Origin: Clostridium sp. BNL1100
GTDB taxonomy: Bacteria; Bacillota; Clostridia; Acetivibrionales; DSM-1351
DNA: 64,000 bases
Direction of reading: 5' to 3'
Assembly: GCF_000244875.1 (NCBI RefSeq)
Contig: NC_016791.1
Location: 1 to 64,000 of the forward strand
The position numbers and the translations under genes are program-made. The notes under the pieces were generated by a model, which ran no database searches, had not been told where the DNA came from, and saw only the letters and a program-made list of their open reading frames with translations. The stretch's first letter is position 1, and each line of letters opens with the position of its first letter. Positions 44,704 through 53,806 of the stretch are shown here, piece by piece.

Positions 44704-45717
44704 ATGAAAAGAACTGTTTCTGCATTAATACTGACGGGTGCTGTTGCTTTATCAAGTACATTTACATTTGCCCAGTCAGCCGACAATAAAGATAATAAAT
44801 TTAATGATATATCAGGACACTGGTGTAATTCAGCGGTTCAAATGCTTATGGAGAAGAATGTTATGCCATTTACAGGTGAGAAGTTCAGTCCCGCCAAAGC
44901 AATAACCAGAGGCGAATTTGTATCCTTGCTGCATGATGCGTTAGGAATACAGATAGAATACTTTGCAGCGCCCCAGATAAAGGATTATTTTGATGATGTG
45001 GATCAGAATGCAGCTTACGCTTTGGATTTGATTGATCTTGTAACTGCGAATATTATAGAAAAGGGAGGGAAATTCAATCCCGGTGCTTCTATTTCCAGAG
45101 AGGAAATGATTCATTATGTAATGAATGCCTACAAGTATCAGATGGGTGACAAATACGCTCTCATAAATATAAAGCCTCCTTTCTTTAGTGATGACAGCGA
45201 GGTAACTCCAGAGTTCGGAGGGGATGTTGGTAGAGCTGCACATTACAAACTCATATCAGGCTCAAAGGGAATGTTTCATCCTAAGGCTAACACAACAAGG
45301 GGTGAAGCAGCTGTAGTAGTAAGTAAGCTAGTTAGCCTTCTTGAAAAACAGAACCCTGTTGTGACAGTTACACCTGAGGCGGAAATTAAAGATGATTCTA
45401 TAGTTATGAAAGTAACTCTCAAAAATAACTCAAAAAAGGCAGTCAGCTTCAATCATTCGTCTGGACAAAAATATGATTTTAAACTTCTGGATTCAGATAA
45501 GAAAATACTTTACACATGGTCTGCCGACAAATTATTTACAATGGCATTAATGTACTCAAAGATAGAAGCGGGTGAATCGGTTGTTTATACTGAAACTCTA
45601 AGCGGAGATCAATATAAAGCAATAAAGGATAAAATAGCTTCAATGAAAGCTTATGTTCTTGGTAGTTCAGATGAATTTACTTTAGATACTCAAGGATACG
45701 AGGTTGTACTTAAATAG
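44704..45717 (+). CDS. Secreted SLH-domain protein with C-terminal BsuPI domain
   Basis: A 337-residue protein. A signal peptide (MKRTVSALILTGAVALSSTF ending near AQSA) is followed by three S-layer homology units: FNDISGHWCNSAVQMLMEKN, YFDDVDQNAAYALDLIDLVT and FFSDDSEVTPEFGGDVGRAA, each with an ITRGE/ISREE/TTRGEA motif. The C-terminal part (about 220-337) matches the BsuPI intracellular proteinase inhibitor fold: VSFNHSSGQKYDFKLLDSD and YTWSADKLFTMAL. It is probably anchored to the cell wall and may bind or inhibit a protease. GGAG at 44691 supports the ATG at 44704 rather than 44695. Confidence 0.85.
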   Translation: MKRTVSALILTGAVALSSTFTFAQSADNKDNKFNDISGHWCNSAVQMLMEKNVMPFTGEKFSPAKAITRGEFVSLLHDALGIQIEYFAAPQIKDYFDDVDQNAAYALDLIDLVTANIIEKGGKFNPGASISREEMIHYVMNAYKYQMGDKYALINIKPPFFSDDSEVTPEFGGDVGRAAHYKLISGSKGMFHPKANTTRGEAAVVVSKLVSLLEKQNPVVTVTPEAEIKDDSIVMKVTLKNNSKKAVSFNHSSGQKYDFKLLDSDKKILYTWSADKLFTMALMYSKIEAGESVVYTETLSGDQYKAIKDKIASMKAYVLGSSDEFTLDTQGYEVVLK

Positions 45718-45751
45718 AATAATACATGAAAACATGAATTGGTAAATTATT

Positions 45752-45776
45752 AAGGGAGACGTAAAACGTCTCCCTT
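45752..45776 (+). terminator. Terminator after the SLH-BsuPI gene
   Basis: AAGGGAGACG and CGTCTCCCTT form a perfect 10-bp stem with a TAAAA loop, ending in TT. Confidence 0.85.
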
Positions 45777-45888
45777 TGTCATATACTAGATTAAGACATA
45801 TCAGAAAAAAATTGAAATACAATTAGGATAATAGTAATATTATATTGAATGTATAATATTACATATATAGATCAACGGGAGGAACCAA

Positions 45889-46905
45889 GTGGAAAATAAC
45901 ATTGATGAACAGTTTTCTTCAATTACAACGGACGAAAATAAAAAAAGACTGCCAGGGCCTGTAGCCTCCGGAATTCTTTTTTCAATAGTAACCATTTTAC
46001 TCACCTTTGGAGGGCCTATCCTGAATTTTAAAAACAGTTATCTAAAAAGTGGAATGGGAGAATTGATTTTTATTCTACTGCCGGTAGTGGTTTTTTTAAT
46101 TATAGGAAGATATGATATAAAAAGAACGTTAAATTTAAGAGGAACCAGACCTTTGAATTATCTGCTTGTAGTGCTCTTGACATTGTTTGGAATGCCTGTG
46201 GTAGGCGTTCTCAATGCAATAACCTATGGATTGATAAGAGAAATTTTTGGACGAAACCTGCCTGTACCAAAAGTAATTGTAAACGATGTACCTACGCTTT
46301 TTATAGCTCTACTGGTTATAGGGGTTTCGGCAGCAGTTTGCGAGGAAGTTATGTTCCGTGGTCTTATACAGAACGGTTACCGCAAATATGGTATCGCTGT
46401 TTCTCTTGGAATAACATCTGTATTGTTCGGCCTTCTGCACCGTGATATTCAAAAGGCTGTAAGCACTATTCTTCTCGGTGCATTAATAGGTTTTATTGTA
46501 TATAGAACAGGAAGCATTTTTACAGGAATGATCGCCCATTTTACCAATAATGCTTCGGCTGTAATTTTGGCTTTCATGGCATCTAAAATGACGGGGTATT
46601 TAAATGGAGAGGATATCCAGCAAGCACAAAGTTTTGATTTTTCATATTTGCCTACAGCTTCCATAGTAATTGCTTTCTTATTCTATACTATTATTTATAT
46701 GGCTTTAGTTTCAGGCTTTGTAGCCTTGTTGTATGCATTTTACAGAAGTACAAAGCAGGATGTAAAGATAATGGAGGAAGAAGCAGGCCAATACGAATTG
46801 ACACATGAAAAACTCGGGCTTCCTGCAATTCTAAGTATGCTGCCGGGACTTGTAATTATTTTATTTACATTCTTGTATCAGATAATGAAATTAAAATGGG
46901 GTTAA
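45889..46905 (+). CDS. CPBP-family intramembrane glutamic endopeptidase
   Basis: A 338-residue membrane protein with about eight hydrophobic segments. The Abi/CPBP catalytic motifs are present: VCEEVMFRGLIQNGY (EExxxR), FGLLHRDIQKA (FxxxH) and AHFTNNASAVI (HxxxN). Relatives process prenylated or bacteriocin-related peptides or regulate membrane proteins; the substrate is unknown. The start is GTG at 45889 with GGGAGGAAC upstream. It converges on dnaI through a shared terminator. Confidence 0.88.
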   Translation: MENNIDEQFSSITTDENKKRLPGPVASGILFSIVTILLTFGGPILNFKNSYLKSGMGELIFILLPVVVFLIIGRYDIKRTLNLRGTRPLNYLLVVLLTLFGMPVVGVLNAITYGLIREIFGRNLPVPKVIVNDVPTLFIALLVIGVSAAVCEEVMFRGLIQNGYRKYGIAVSLGITSVLFGLLHRDIQKAVSTILLGALIGFIVYRTGSIFTGMIAHFTNNASAVILAFMASKMTGYLNGEDIQQAQSFDFSYLPTASIVIAFLFYTIIYMALVSGFVALLYAFYRSTKQDVKIMEEEAGQYELTHEKLGLPAILSMLPGLVIILFTFLYQIMKLKWG

Positions 46906-46910
46906 AATCA

Positions 46911-46938
46911 AAAAAATTGGGCCATAGCCCAATTTTTT
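46911..46938. terminator. Bidirectional terminator between CPBP gene and dnaI
   Basis: AAAAAATTGGGC and GCCCAATTTTTT form a perfect 12-bp stem around CATA, with T-runs on either strand, filling the space between convergent stops. Confidence 0.95.
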
Positions 46939-46940
46939 TA

Positions 46941-47951
46941 TCAAAGAAGTCTTATATCCTTACCCGCTAAAACCAATCTGTCAAAGTAGCCTACAATCCT
47001 TGAAGCAATACGCTCTGTATATAGCTCATAAAGTTTTTTAGGGCCTATATTTGTAGAAATAATAGTTTTACAGGTACGAACTGTGTTTTGAGATTGTCGG
47101 CTGTTTAGTATATTTAATAACTCTGCATATCTTGCATCACTTAACGGTTCGGTACCAAGGTCGTCTATTATTAGCAGTTCCACAGAAAAAATGCTCTGAT
47201 ATTTATCATCGGCATATTCATCTTCCTTGTAGTTCCTCATTTTATGTTCTGTGATAATATCAAACAGAGCAGGAGCTGTAAGATATAACACTGTTCTACC
47301 CTGATTTATGAGTTCTCTTGCAATACAAAAAGATAGAAAAGTTTTTCCCACCCCGGTTCGGCCGTTGAAAAAAAGGTTCTTCTGGTTTGGATCATCTATA
47401 TTTTTAATGAACTCAATACAACTTTTCATTATATTATTTATATTTTCCCTTGGTGATATCCCAATACCATACTTAGCTTCATTTACTTCATCAGGATAAA
47501 GCATTTCGTTAAAGTTATCAAAACATTCCTTGCCATTAACATTTACGTTTGACTGAGCAAATAAATGGCTTATAATTTGCTGCCTGTAACAGGAACATCG
47601 CTGTGAACCTGCGGTGCCAGTTATATATCCCGTATCCTTGCACTTTTCACACTGGTATGGAGGCATTATGCAATCTAAACTTATATTATGTTCTGCCAGC
47701 AATTCGTTTCTGGTAGCCGAAAGTTCCGCTATTTTTTCAGTAAGTTCGTTTAAAATAACTGACCTGTCTCCGCTTATTGATAATATAAGCCTATTGTATT
47801 TTATTCCCAGCCGGTTAATCATACTTTCAATTTCACGTAGCTGGGGTATCTTCTCATATATCTGTAGTTTTCTCTGTTCCACAATATCTGCGGCAAGCTT
47901 TTGGCGTCTTTCGTACTCTCTCGCAATAATATTATGTATATCCCTATTCAT
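46941..47951 (-). CDS. dnaI: DnaC/DnaI-type helicase loader ATPase
   Basis: AAA+ ATPase that loads replicative helicase DnaC/DnaB. 336 residues. N-terminal helical part, then a zinc ribbon (CEKCKDTGYI with CSCYRQ), Walker A NGRTGVGKTFL, Walker B LLIIDDLGTEP and sensor-1 TIISTNIGPKKL, ending ERIASRIVG. It lies 33 bases after the dnaD-like gene on the same strand, the usual clostridial primosome pair. The symbol could also be given as dnaC by E. coli naming. Confidence 0.92.
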   Translation of the reverse strand: MNRDIHNIIAREYERRQKLAADIVEQRKLQIYEKIPQLREIESMINRLGIKYNRLILSISGDRSVILNELTEKIAELSATRNELLAEHNISLDCIMPPYQCEKCKDTGYITGTAGSQRCSCYRQQIISHLFAQSNVNVNGKECFDNFNEMLYPDEVNEAKYGIGISPRENINNIMKSCIEFIKNIDDPNQKNLFFNGRTGVGKTFLSFCIARELINQGRTVLYLTAPALFDIITEHKMRNYKEDEYADDKYQSIFSVELLIIDDLGTEPLSDARYAELLNILNSRQSQNTVRTCKTIISTNIGPKKLYELYTERIASRIVGYFDRLVLAGKDIRLL

Positions 47952-47984
47952 AAACTACCTCTTTCATCCTTTTATGTGGTTTAC

Positions 47985-48971
47985 CTATTTTGAGGTGTTT
48001 GTAAAAAAGTTTTCAAAGTAATCATCATCGTATTCCCTTTGCTCAAAGTTATCCCTTTGAGACTGTTTAGGCTTAGTTTTCTGTGTGCCCTGGACTGATT
48101 GTGGCTGGGTCTTAATACTGTTTTCATATCCAAGTATTTCTTCAACAGTTACCAGTCCCAAGTCATGCCAGCGGGTTAATACACTGTTAAGGAACTTAAA
48201 GTCAGGATTTGTCTTTCCAACGGTTTTTTTCAAGGCTAGTTCAATAACATCAAACCCGTACTTATAATCAATAACCCATCTTTCTACGTACTCACTTTCG
48301 TATTCTGTCAGGGCCCTTCTAAGACGAAGCTTCTTGATAATGGTACCTTTAATACCCCGGACCTGAGACATATCCTCAAAGTATTTTTCAAGGTCAAAAA
48401 AATTCTGGATACCCCTTCTATGCCAGTTTGTTGCAACAGCCTCTATATAACTTTTGTGAAAGGTATTATTGTCATGGCAGTATTTAAAAAGGGTGTACAT
48501 GACATCCTCGTCAAATTTGTATATGGTAAACCAGTTATCTATAGTCAGATACCAGTTTGGAGCCATAAGCCCCTGAAAAAACTTTGAATTGATTGCGGCG
48601 AGGGTATTGTTCCTACTTTTATTCTTCTCAAAGTTTTCATTAGCCTGCTCAGGAGATGATATTGACTTTAACCGATACATTCTCTTTATTTCAGCTTCTT
48701 TTAAGTCACTGAGCTGTATTTTGTCTTCTACCCAGTTGATAACTTCCAAATTATCAAGACTGGTCAAGGCGGACTTAACCTCATCCAGAGAAAGGTTAAG
48801 AGTCTTTGCAAGTTCGTCTGAGGTTACCTTCTTATTATGTTTGCAAAGGAACAGCATATAAATATATACCTTTACGCATGTGCTGTCCATGGAAGGCATA
48901 TACTGGCTGATAAAAATATCTGACACCAATGTGTCAGAGTAAAGTAATGACTTGAAATCCTCAAAATACAT
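47985..48971 (-). CDS. dnaD: DnaD-domain primosomal protein
   Basis: A 328-residue DnaD/DnaB-like primosome component that remodels origin or fork DNA before helicase loading. An N-terminal winged helix (CVKVYIYMLFLCKHNKKVTS, LSLDEVKSALTSLDN) is followed by two DnaD-like C-terminal units (MYTLFKYCHDNNTFHKSYIE, DVIELALKKTVGKTNPDFKF with ILTRWH-type LNSVLTRWHDLG). The tail is polar (QSVQGTQKTKPKQ). It is the first gene of the minus-strand dnaD-dnaI unit. Confidence 0.9.
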   Translation of the reverse strand: MYFEDFKSLLYSDTLVSDIFISQYMPSMDSTCVKVYIYMLFLCKHNKKVTSDELAKTLNLSLDEVKSALTSLDNLEVINWVEDKIQLSDLKEAEIKRMYRLKSISSPEQANENFEKNKSRNNTLAAINSKFFQGLMAPNWYLTIDNWFTIYKFDEDVMYTLFKYCHDNNTFHKSYIEAVATNWHRRGIQNFFDLEKYFEDMSQVRGIKGTIIKKLRLRRALTEYESEYVERWVIDYKYGFDVIELALKKTVGKTNPDFKFLNSVLTRWHDLGLVTVEEILGYENSIKTQPQSVQGTQKTKPKQSQRDNFEQREYDDDYFENFFTNTSK

Positions 48972-49296
48972 TTTGACTCCCGTAAACGTTATTTATTATA
49001 ATTACTAAAATAATAATATTATTATAATTATAGCATATAAAGGACTGATAATTTATTAGTAATAATTATAAAATATTAAATACAGTATAATTCAGTGATA
49101 GAATGTTTTATACTATTCAATACTTACTGATAAATGAAGGATACATATTTCTTATATTCATTTTTAACAGAAGACATTGTCAAATTTCATATTATATTAT
49201 CAAATTAGAGAAAAAGTGAATTATATATAATTTAAAACTTCAAAAATGTATTGACTAATAGGTTGTCTTAGTGTTAACATACTAATTAATAAAGGC
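48972..49296. other. AT-rich divergent spacer between dnaD and amtB
   Basis: No gene is visible. A 14-bp palindrome TAATAATATTATTA at 49011-49024 lies in the dnaD promoter region. TTGACT at 49251 with TTAACA 17 bases on could be an amtB promoter, but that would start transcription almost at the leader hairpin; an earlier promoter may exist. TTAGT at 49268 can pair with ACTAA on either side. Confidence 0.5.
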
Positions 49297-49330
49297 AAAG
49301 GCGCTGCAGATATTTTTCTGTAGTGCTTTT
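49297..49330 (+). terminator. Terminator-like hairpin in the amtB leader (possible attenuator)
   Basis: AAAGGCGCTGCAG pairs along 13 positions with CTGTAGTGCTTTT (including three G-T pairs) around an eight-base AT loop, followed by ATTTTTATCTTTATTT. It lies 170 bases before amtB with no upstream gene on this strand, so its probable role is control of amtB rather than ending another gene. Confidence 0.65.
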
Positions 49331-49501
49331 ATTTTTATCTTTATTTATGAAATTTTAAATTAATAGTGGCTATTGTATGGACGGATAAATTTATGTTTAT
49401 TTTGTACATATAGATGTGCTATCCACGATGACGTGTTTTTGCAAATATAATTTGTAATAATGCGTTTTTTTATTTTCAATTTAAGATAAGGAGTTGATTT
49501 T

Positions 49502-51178
49502 ATGTTTAATTCAGTGGATGTAATTTGGACATTGATAGCAGCAGCACTGGTATTTTTTATGCAGGCAGGATTTGCAATGGTGGAAACAGGGTTTACCCGA
49601 GCAAAAAACGCAGGAAACATAATTATGAAAAATCTTATGGATTTTGCATTGGGCTCACTGGTTTTCTGGTTTATAGGCTTTGGCATTATGTTTGGAACCA
49701 GTAAGTTTGGGATTTTTGGATTACCGAGTCTCTTTGCCACTGGGGATGGAGTTAATCAAGCATTACCGGGTTCCGTGTTCCTTATATTTCAGACAGTGTT
49801 TTGTGCAACTGCGGCAACAATTGTCTCGGGTGCCATGGCTGAACGAACAAAGTTTATATCATACTGTATCTACAGTGTAGCAATAAGTGTGATTGTTTAT
49901 CCTGTATCGGGTCACTGGATATGGGGCGGCGGGTGGTTAGCAGACTTAGGATTCCACGATTTTGCAGGGTCTACAGCGGTTCATATGGTAGGCGGAATTG
50001 CTGCTCTGATTGGTGCTAAAATTCTTGGACCCCGTATAGGAAAGTTTGATAAAAACGGAAAACCGAAGGCTATCCCGGGACATAGCCTTACATTAGGGGC
50101 TCTTGGTGTCTTTATATTATGGTTTGGATGGTTCGGCTTCAACCCCGGCTCAACAGTTTCAGCTACCGGGGATGGTACTCTTATATCAATGGGAAATATA
50201 TTTATTACTACAAACTTGGCAGCGGCCGCAGCGGCAACAGTTGCAATGATTATTACATGGGTCAGATATAAAAAACCTGATGTATCCATGACTTTAAATG
50301 CTGCATTAGGAGGTCTTGTAGCAATAACTGCAGGCTGTGATGCAGTAAGTGCCAAAGGGGCTGTTGCAATTGGTATTATAGCGGCATTTGTGGTTGTATT
50401 CGGAATAGAATTTATTGACAAGGTTGCTAAGATTGATGACCCGGTTGGAGCAATTGGAGTACACGGCTTATGTGGTGCAACAGGAACTCTTATGGTTGGT
50501 GTATTTGCTACAGACGGAGGTATTTTGTATGGGGGCGGATTTCATTATTTTGGAGTACAGCTCCTTGGAATAGTTTCAGTCGCAGCATGGGTTGTTGTAT
50601 CTATGGCTATTATTTTCACAATTATTAATAAGACTGTGGGGTTGAGGGTTTCACGTGAAGAGGAAATCGCCGGTCTTGATATTGAAGAACATGGCCTTGT
50701 CAGTTCGTATGCAGATTTTATGCCGATACTTGATATATCTGAGAGTGCCGGTGAAGCAGCAGTAGCCATTGATGATGCAGTACCAATTATTCATAAAAAA
50801 TCAGATTCACCGGTTGGGTCCGATGCAAAAATGACTAAAATAGAAATAGTGACCAAGCAAATTAAATTTGAAGCTTTAAAGGAAGCTATGAATAATATCG
50901 GGGTAACAGGAATGACAGTATCAAACGTTCTTGGATGCGGTATGCAGAAAGGAAGTACCGAATACTACCGGGGGGTTGAAATGGAGATAAAACTTCTGCC
51001 CAAAATAAGAGTAGAAATTGTTATATGCAAAATTCCTGTTTCAACTGTAATAAATGCAGCAAAAAAAGTACTTTATACAGGCAATATAGGTGATGGAAAA
51101 ATCTTTGTTTATGATGTCGAGAATGTGGTAAAAGTACGTACGGGTGAAGAAGGATATGATGCATTGCAGGACGATTAA
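49502..51178 (+). CDS. amtB: Ammonium transporter fused to a GlnK-type PII domain
   Basis: A 558-residue fusion. Residues 1 to about 400 are an Amt channel with eleven membrane segments: FVMQAGFAM-type start (FFMQAGFAMVETGFTRAKN), HWIWGGGWLADLGFHDFAGS and VHMVGGIAALIGAKILGPR, and pore histidines in VHGLCGATGTL and FHYFGVQ. A cytoplasmic linker leads to a PII domain (444-558): MTKIEIVTKQIKFEALKEAM and a T-loop region QKGSTEYYRGVEMEIKLLPK. The position of the uridylylated Tyr51 of GlnK is Met494. The PII part would gate the channel in response to ATP/ADP and 2-oxoglutarate. Normally amtB and glnK are separate genes. GGAG precedes the ATG at 49502. Confidence 0.95.
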   Translation: MFNSVDVIWTLIAAALVFFMQAGFAMVETGFTRAKNAGNIIMKNLMDFALGSLVFWFIGFGIMFGTSKFGIFGLPSLFATGDGVNQALPGSVFLIFQTVFCATAATIVSGAMAERTKFISYCIYSVAISVIVYPVSGHWIWGGGWLADLGFHDFAGSTAVHMVGGIAALIGAKILGPRIGKFDKNGKPKAIPGHSLTLGALGVFILWFGWFGFNPGSTVSATGDGTLISMGNIFITTNLAAAAAATVAMIITWVRYKKPDVSMTLNAALGGLVAITAGCDAVSAKGAVAIGIIAAFVVVFGIEFIDKVAKIDDPVGAIGVHGLCGATGTLMVGVFATDGGILYGGGFHYFGVQLLGIVSVAAWVVVSMAIIFTIINKTVGLRVSREEEIAGLDIEEHGLVSSYADFMPILDISESAGEAAVAIDDAVPIIHKKSDSPVGSDAKMTKIEIVTKQIKFEALKEAMNNIGVTGMTVSNVLGCGMQKGSTEYYRGVEMEIKLLPKIRVEIVICKIPVSTVINAAKKVLYTGNIGDGKIFVYDVENVVKVRTGEEGYDALQDD

Positions 51179-51212
51179 TTATTATTGATAAGTAGTTTCC
51201 CCATATTTCAAG

Positions 51213-51260
51213 CCAAACCTTTGAGATTGACTTTCTTTAAACGGTTTGGTTTGTTTTTTT
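51213..51260 (+). terminator. Terminator after amtB-glnK
   Basis: CCAAACCTTT pairs with AAACGGTTTGG (one bulged base) across a 16-base loop, followed by a T-run. Confidence 0.85.
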
Positions 51261-51415
51261 GACAGAGGATTAAACATAGACAAAAGGACCTTTTTAATTA
51301 AAACACTGTTAATGTTTAGCAATACAGACCATGGGTATAATAAAAGTATCATAATTAAACCGAATGCACAAAAACATTATGACTGCATTATGGTATTAAT
51401 AGGAGGGCAAAAAAT

Positions 51416-51931
51416 ATGATTAGTGAAAAGATGAATGATTTATTAAACAGACAGGTTCAGAAAGAATTTTACTCTGCTTACTTATATCTTGGTTTTGAAG
51501 CATATTTTCAACACCAGAATCTTGATGGGTTTGCAAATTTCTTCCATGTACAGGTACAAGAAGAACGCGACCATGCAATGAAGTTTTTCAACTATATTAC
51601 TCAGGCAGGAGGAAAGGTCAAACTATATCAGGTAGATGAGCCCGAAGATAAATTCAATAATCCCGAGGAAATATTTGATCATACATTGAAGCATGAGCAG
51701 GAGGTTACAAAATCCATATACAATCTGGTAGATAATGCACTGGCTGAAAGGGATCACGGAACAAATTCTTTTCTCCAGTGGTTTGTAACTGAGCAGGTTG
51801 AAGAAGAAGCAACCGTTGACAAGGTTCTGAGAAAACTTCAGTTAATAAAGAACGACCCCCATGCTTTGCTCATGCTGGATGCAGAACTTGCTACCAGAGT
51901 GTACACGGCTCCTGTAGCAGAAACAGTTTAA
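51416..51931 (+). CDS. ftnA: Non-heme ferritin
   Basis: Iron-storage protein forming a 24-mer shell with a ferroxidase centre. 171 residues. FerA ligands are visible in NRQVQKEFYSAYLYLGFEAY (Glu), QVQEERDHAMKFFNY (Glu-Glu-x-x-His) and FLQWFVTEQVEEEATVDKVL. Starts with ATG after AGGAGGGC. It has its own promoter region after the amtB terminator and is followed by a shared terminator with oppA. The symbol is by family. Confidence 0.95.
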   Translation: MISEKMNDLLNRQVQKEFYSAYLYLGFEAYFQHQNLDGFANFFHVQVQEERDHAMKFFNYITQAGGKVKLYQVDEPEDKFNNPEEIFDHTLKHEQEVTKSIYNLVDNALAERDHGTNSFLQWFVTEQVEEEATVDKVLRKLQLIKNDPHALLMLDAELATRVYTAPVAETV

Positions 51932-51947
51932 TATTTTATTTTAATAA

Positions 51948-51986
51948 AAAACCGCCCGGTTCAACATGAACCGAGCGGTTTTTTCA
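51948..51986. terminator. Bidirectional terminator between ferritin and oppA
   Basis: AAAAAACCGC-C-CGGTTC pairs with GAACCG-A-GCGGTTTTTT around AACAT, with one internal mismatch. T-runs on both strands serve the convergent genes. Confidence 0.95.
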
Positions 51987-51998
51987 TAGATCTTAGTT

Positions 51999-53612
51999 TT
52001 ATTTGAATGATGCCCAGTTTAAATATACAAATCCGAGCTTGGTTACTACATAGTTTTGTAAATTCTTGTCTATAACGATTGGATCGGTATAGAAGAATAT
52101 AGGCGCTACTCCGGCTTCATCCATGAGAAGCTTTTCTGCGTCATGATACAATTGCATACGCTTTGCAGGATCTGTTTCTTTCTTTGCATCAGCTATTGCC
52201 TTGTCATATGCAGGGTTCTTATATTTTGAGTCATTCTGAGGGTTATTTGAAGTTATCAGATCCATAAATGTTGAAGGATCCATATAGTCTCCAACCCAAC
52301 CGTCACGAGCGATATCAAACAAACCATTCTTTCTGGACTCCTGGAATACGTTCCATTCCTGAGCCTGAATTTCAACTTCGATTCCCAGATTTGTCTTTAA
52401 CTGCTGTTGAATTGCTTCAGCAACGGCTTCGTGACCTGCACCTGTGCTTAAACCATAGGTTACTTTAGGGAAACCTTTTCCGTCAGGATAACCTGCTTCA
52501 GCTAAAAGCTTCTTTGCTTCAGCAACATTCTTCTGGTAATCTTCAGGTTTTACTGAATAGAAATCTCCGCCTTTTGTACGGAAGTCAGGTGATTGGCTAA
52601 CATCAGCTATACCATAAGGTACAAAGCCTGATGCAGGAGTTTCGCCTGATTTTCTAACCTTTTCAGTAATGTAGTTACGATCAATTGCAAGAGATACTGC
52701 TTTTCTAACCTTTGGGTTATCAAATGGTGCTTTAGTATTAAGCAGAGCCAGGTAGTAAGTTCCAAGCTGTGGTAAAATCTGAAGATTTCCGGCAGCTTTC
52801 TCTGCAGGCATTTCATCATGTGGTATATTTCTTGCAAAAGATATCTGTTTGTTCTTGAATGCACCAAGAATAGCATTTGTATCATTCATCAACAACCATT
52901 CAATCTTTGGTGCAACTATAGTGTCTTTATCCCAGTAGTTTTCGTTCTTCTCAAAGACCAGCTTTGAAGAGTGTTTCCAACTTGTCAAAACATATGGACC
53001 ATTTCCAATATAAGTTTTTGGATCAAGAGTCCATTTGTCCGGATTCTTTGATACAACATCTTCTCTCAAAGGAACAAGAGTTGGGAAGGCTACGATTTCA
53101 GTAAAGAATGGGCAAACATTCTCCAGCGTTACTTCAAGAGTGCTATCATTAATAGCTTTAACTCCTAATGTATTGATATCAGCGCCATTAGTGTTGATAG
53201 CTTCACCATTCTTAATAAAATACAGGTAATAAGCATAGTCGGAAGCTGTTTTAGGGTCAATTGCTCTTTTCCAAGAGTAAACAAAATCATTTGCAGTTAC
53301 AGCTTTACCGTCCGACCATTTGGCATCCTTACGGATATGGAATGTATAAACTTTGTTATCTGCACTTACGTCCCATTTTTCAGCAGTTCCAGGAACGATT
53401 TTACCTTCTTTGTCATAAGTAGTTAGACCTTCAAAAGCACAGTTAATATAAGTACCGCCATCCAGAGACTTATTAAGTGAAGGATCTATAGATGCTGGCT
53501 CTGAAGCGATACTTGCACTAATGCCTTTAGTATCGCTGGAAGAACTTCCACAGCCGGCAAATACGGTTAGTATAGTAGCCAGTGAAAGTACAAGAGCTAA
53601 TATTCTTTTCAT
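51999..53612 (-). CDS. oppA: Oligopeptide ABC transporter substrate-binding lipoprotein
   Basis: Extracellular peptide-binding lipoprotein, 537 residues. Signal MKRILALVLSLATILTVFAG with the lipobox ending in FAGC (Cys21), then the SBP family 5 motifs PGTAEKWDVSADNKVYTFHI and RKDAKWSDGKAVTANDFVYS. C-terminal PASGFVPYG and PGAPYDPA-like text is also present. It is the last gene of the minus-strand opp cluster, 194 bases after oppF. A possible own promoter (TTGCAA at 53672, TATAAA at 53650 on the minus strand, 16-base spacer) would allow the higher expression usual for binding proteins. Confidence 0.95.
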   Translation of the reverse strand: MKRILALVLSLATILTVFAGCGSSSSDTKGISASIASEPASIDPSLNKSLDGGTYINCAFEGLTTYDKEGKIVPGTAEKWDVSADNKVYTFHIRKDAKWSDGKAVTANDFVYSWKRAIDPKTASDYAYYLYFIKNGEAINTNGADINTLGVKAINDSTLEVTLENVCPFFTEIVAFPTLVPLREDVVSKNPDKWTLDPKTYIGNGPYVLTSWKHSSKLVFEKNENYWDKDTIVAPKIEWLLMNDTNAILGAFKNKQISFARNIPHDEMPAEKAAGNLQILPQLGTYYLALLNTKAPFDNPKVRKAVSLAIDRNYITEKVRKSGETPASGFVPYGIADVSQSPDFRTKGGDFYSVKPEDYQKNVAEAKKLLAEAGYPDGKGFPKVTYGLSTGAGHEAVAEAIQQQLKTNLGIEVEIQAQEWNVFQESRKNGLFDIARDGWVGDYMDPSTFMDLITSNNPQNDSKYKNPAYDKAIADAKKETDPAKRMQLYHDAEKLLMDEAGVAPIFFYTDPIVIDKNLQNYVVTKLGFVYLNWASFK

Positions 53613-53806
53613 TTTTGCATACCCCCTATTATTTTTTATTAAATAGATATTTATAGTTTAAAAATCCATTTTTGCAACACGAATATTTTCTCGTGAATAA
53701 AAAGGTTTTATTCAGCACTTTTTATTTTATGATCCCAATGTCGACCTCACCGGAACATACGAGTTTTTATATATTACTTCCTTGCAATATGGAAAAATTT
53801 AATCGG

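Noticed and set aside
49981-50421. 146-codon minus-strand frame within amtB
   Set aside because: Complement of the hydrophobic Amt region; alanine/proline/isoleucine-rich shadow.
50647-50662. parS-like sequence inside amtB (core TTTCACGTGAA)
   Set aside because: Four of 16 positions differ from parS, it lies inside a coding region, and it encodes ordinary residues (RVSREEE). Probably chance.
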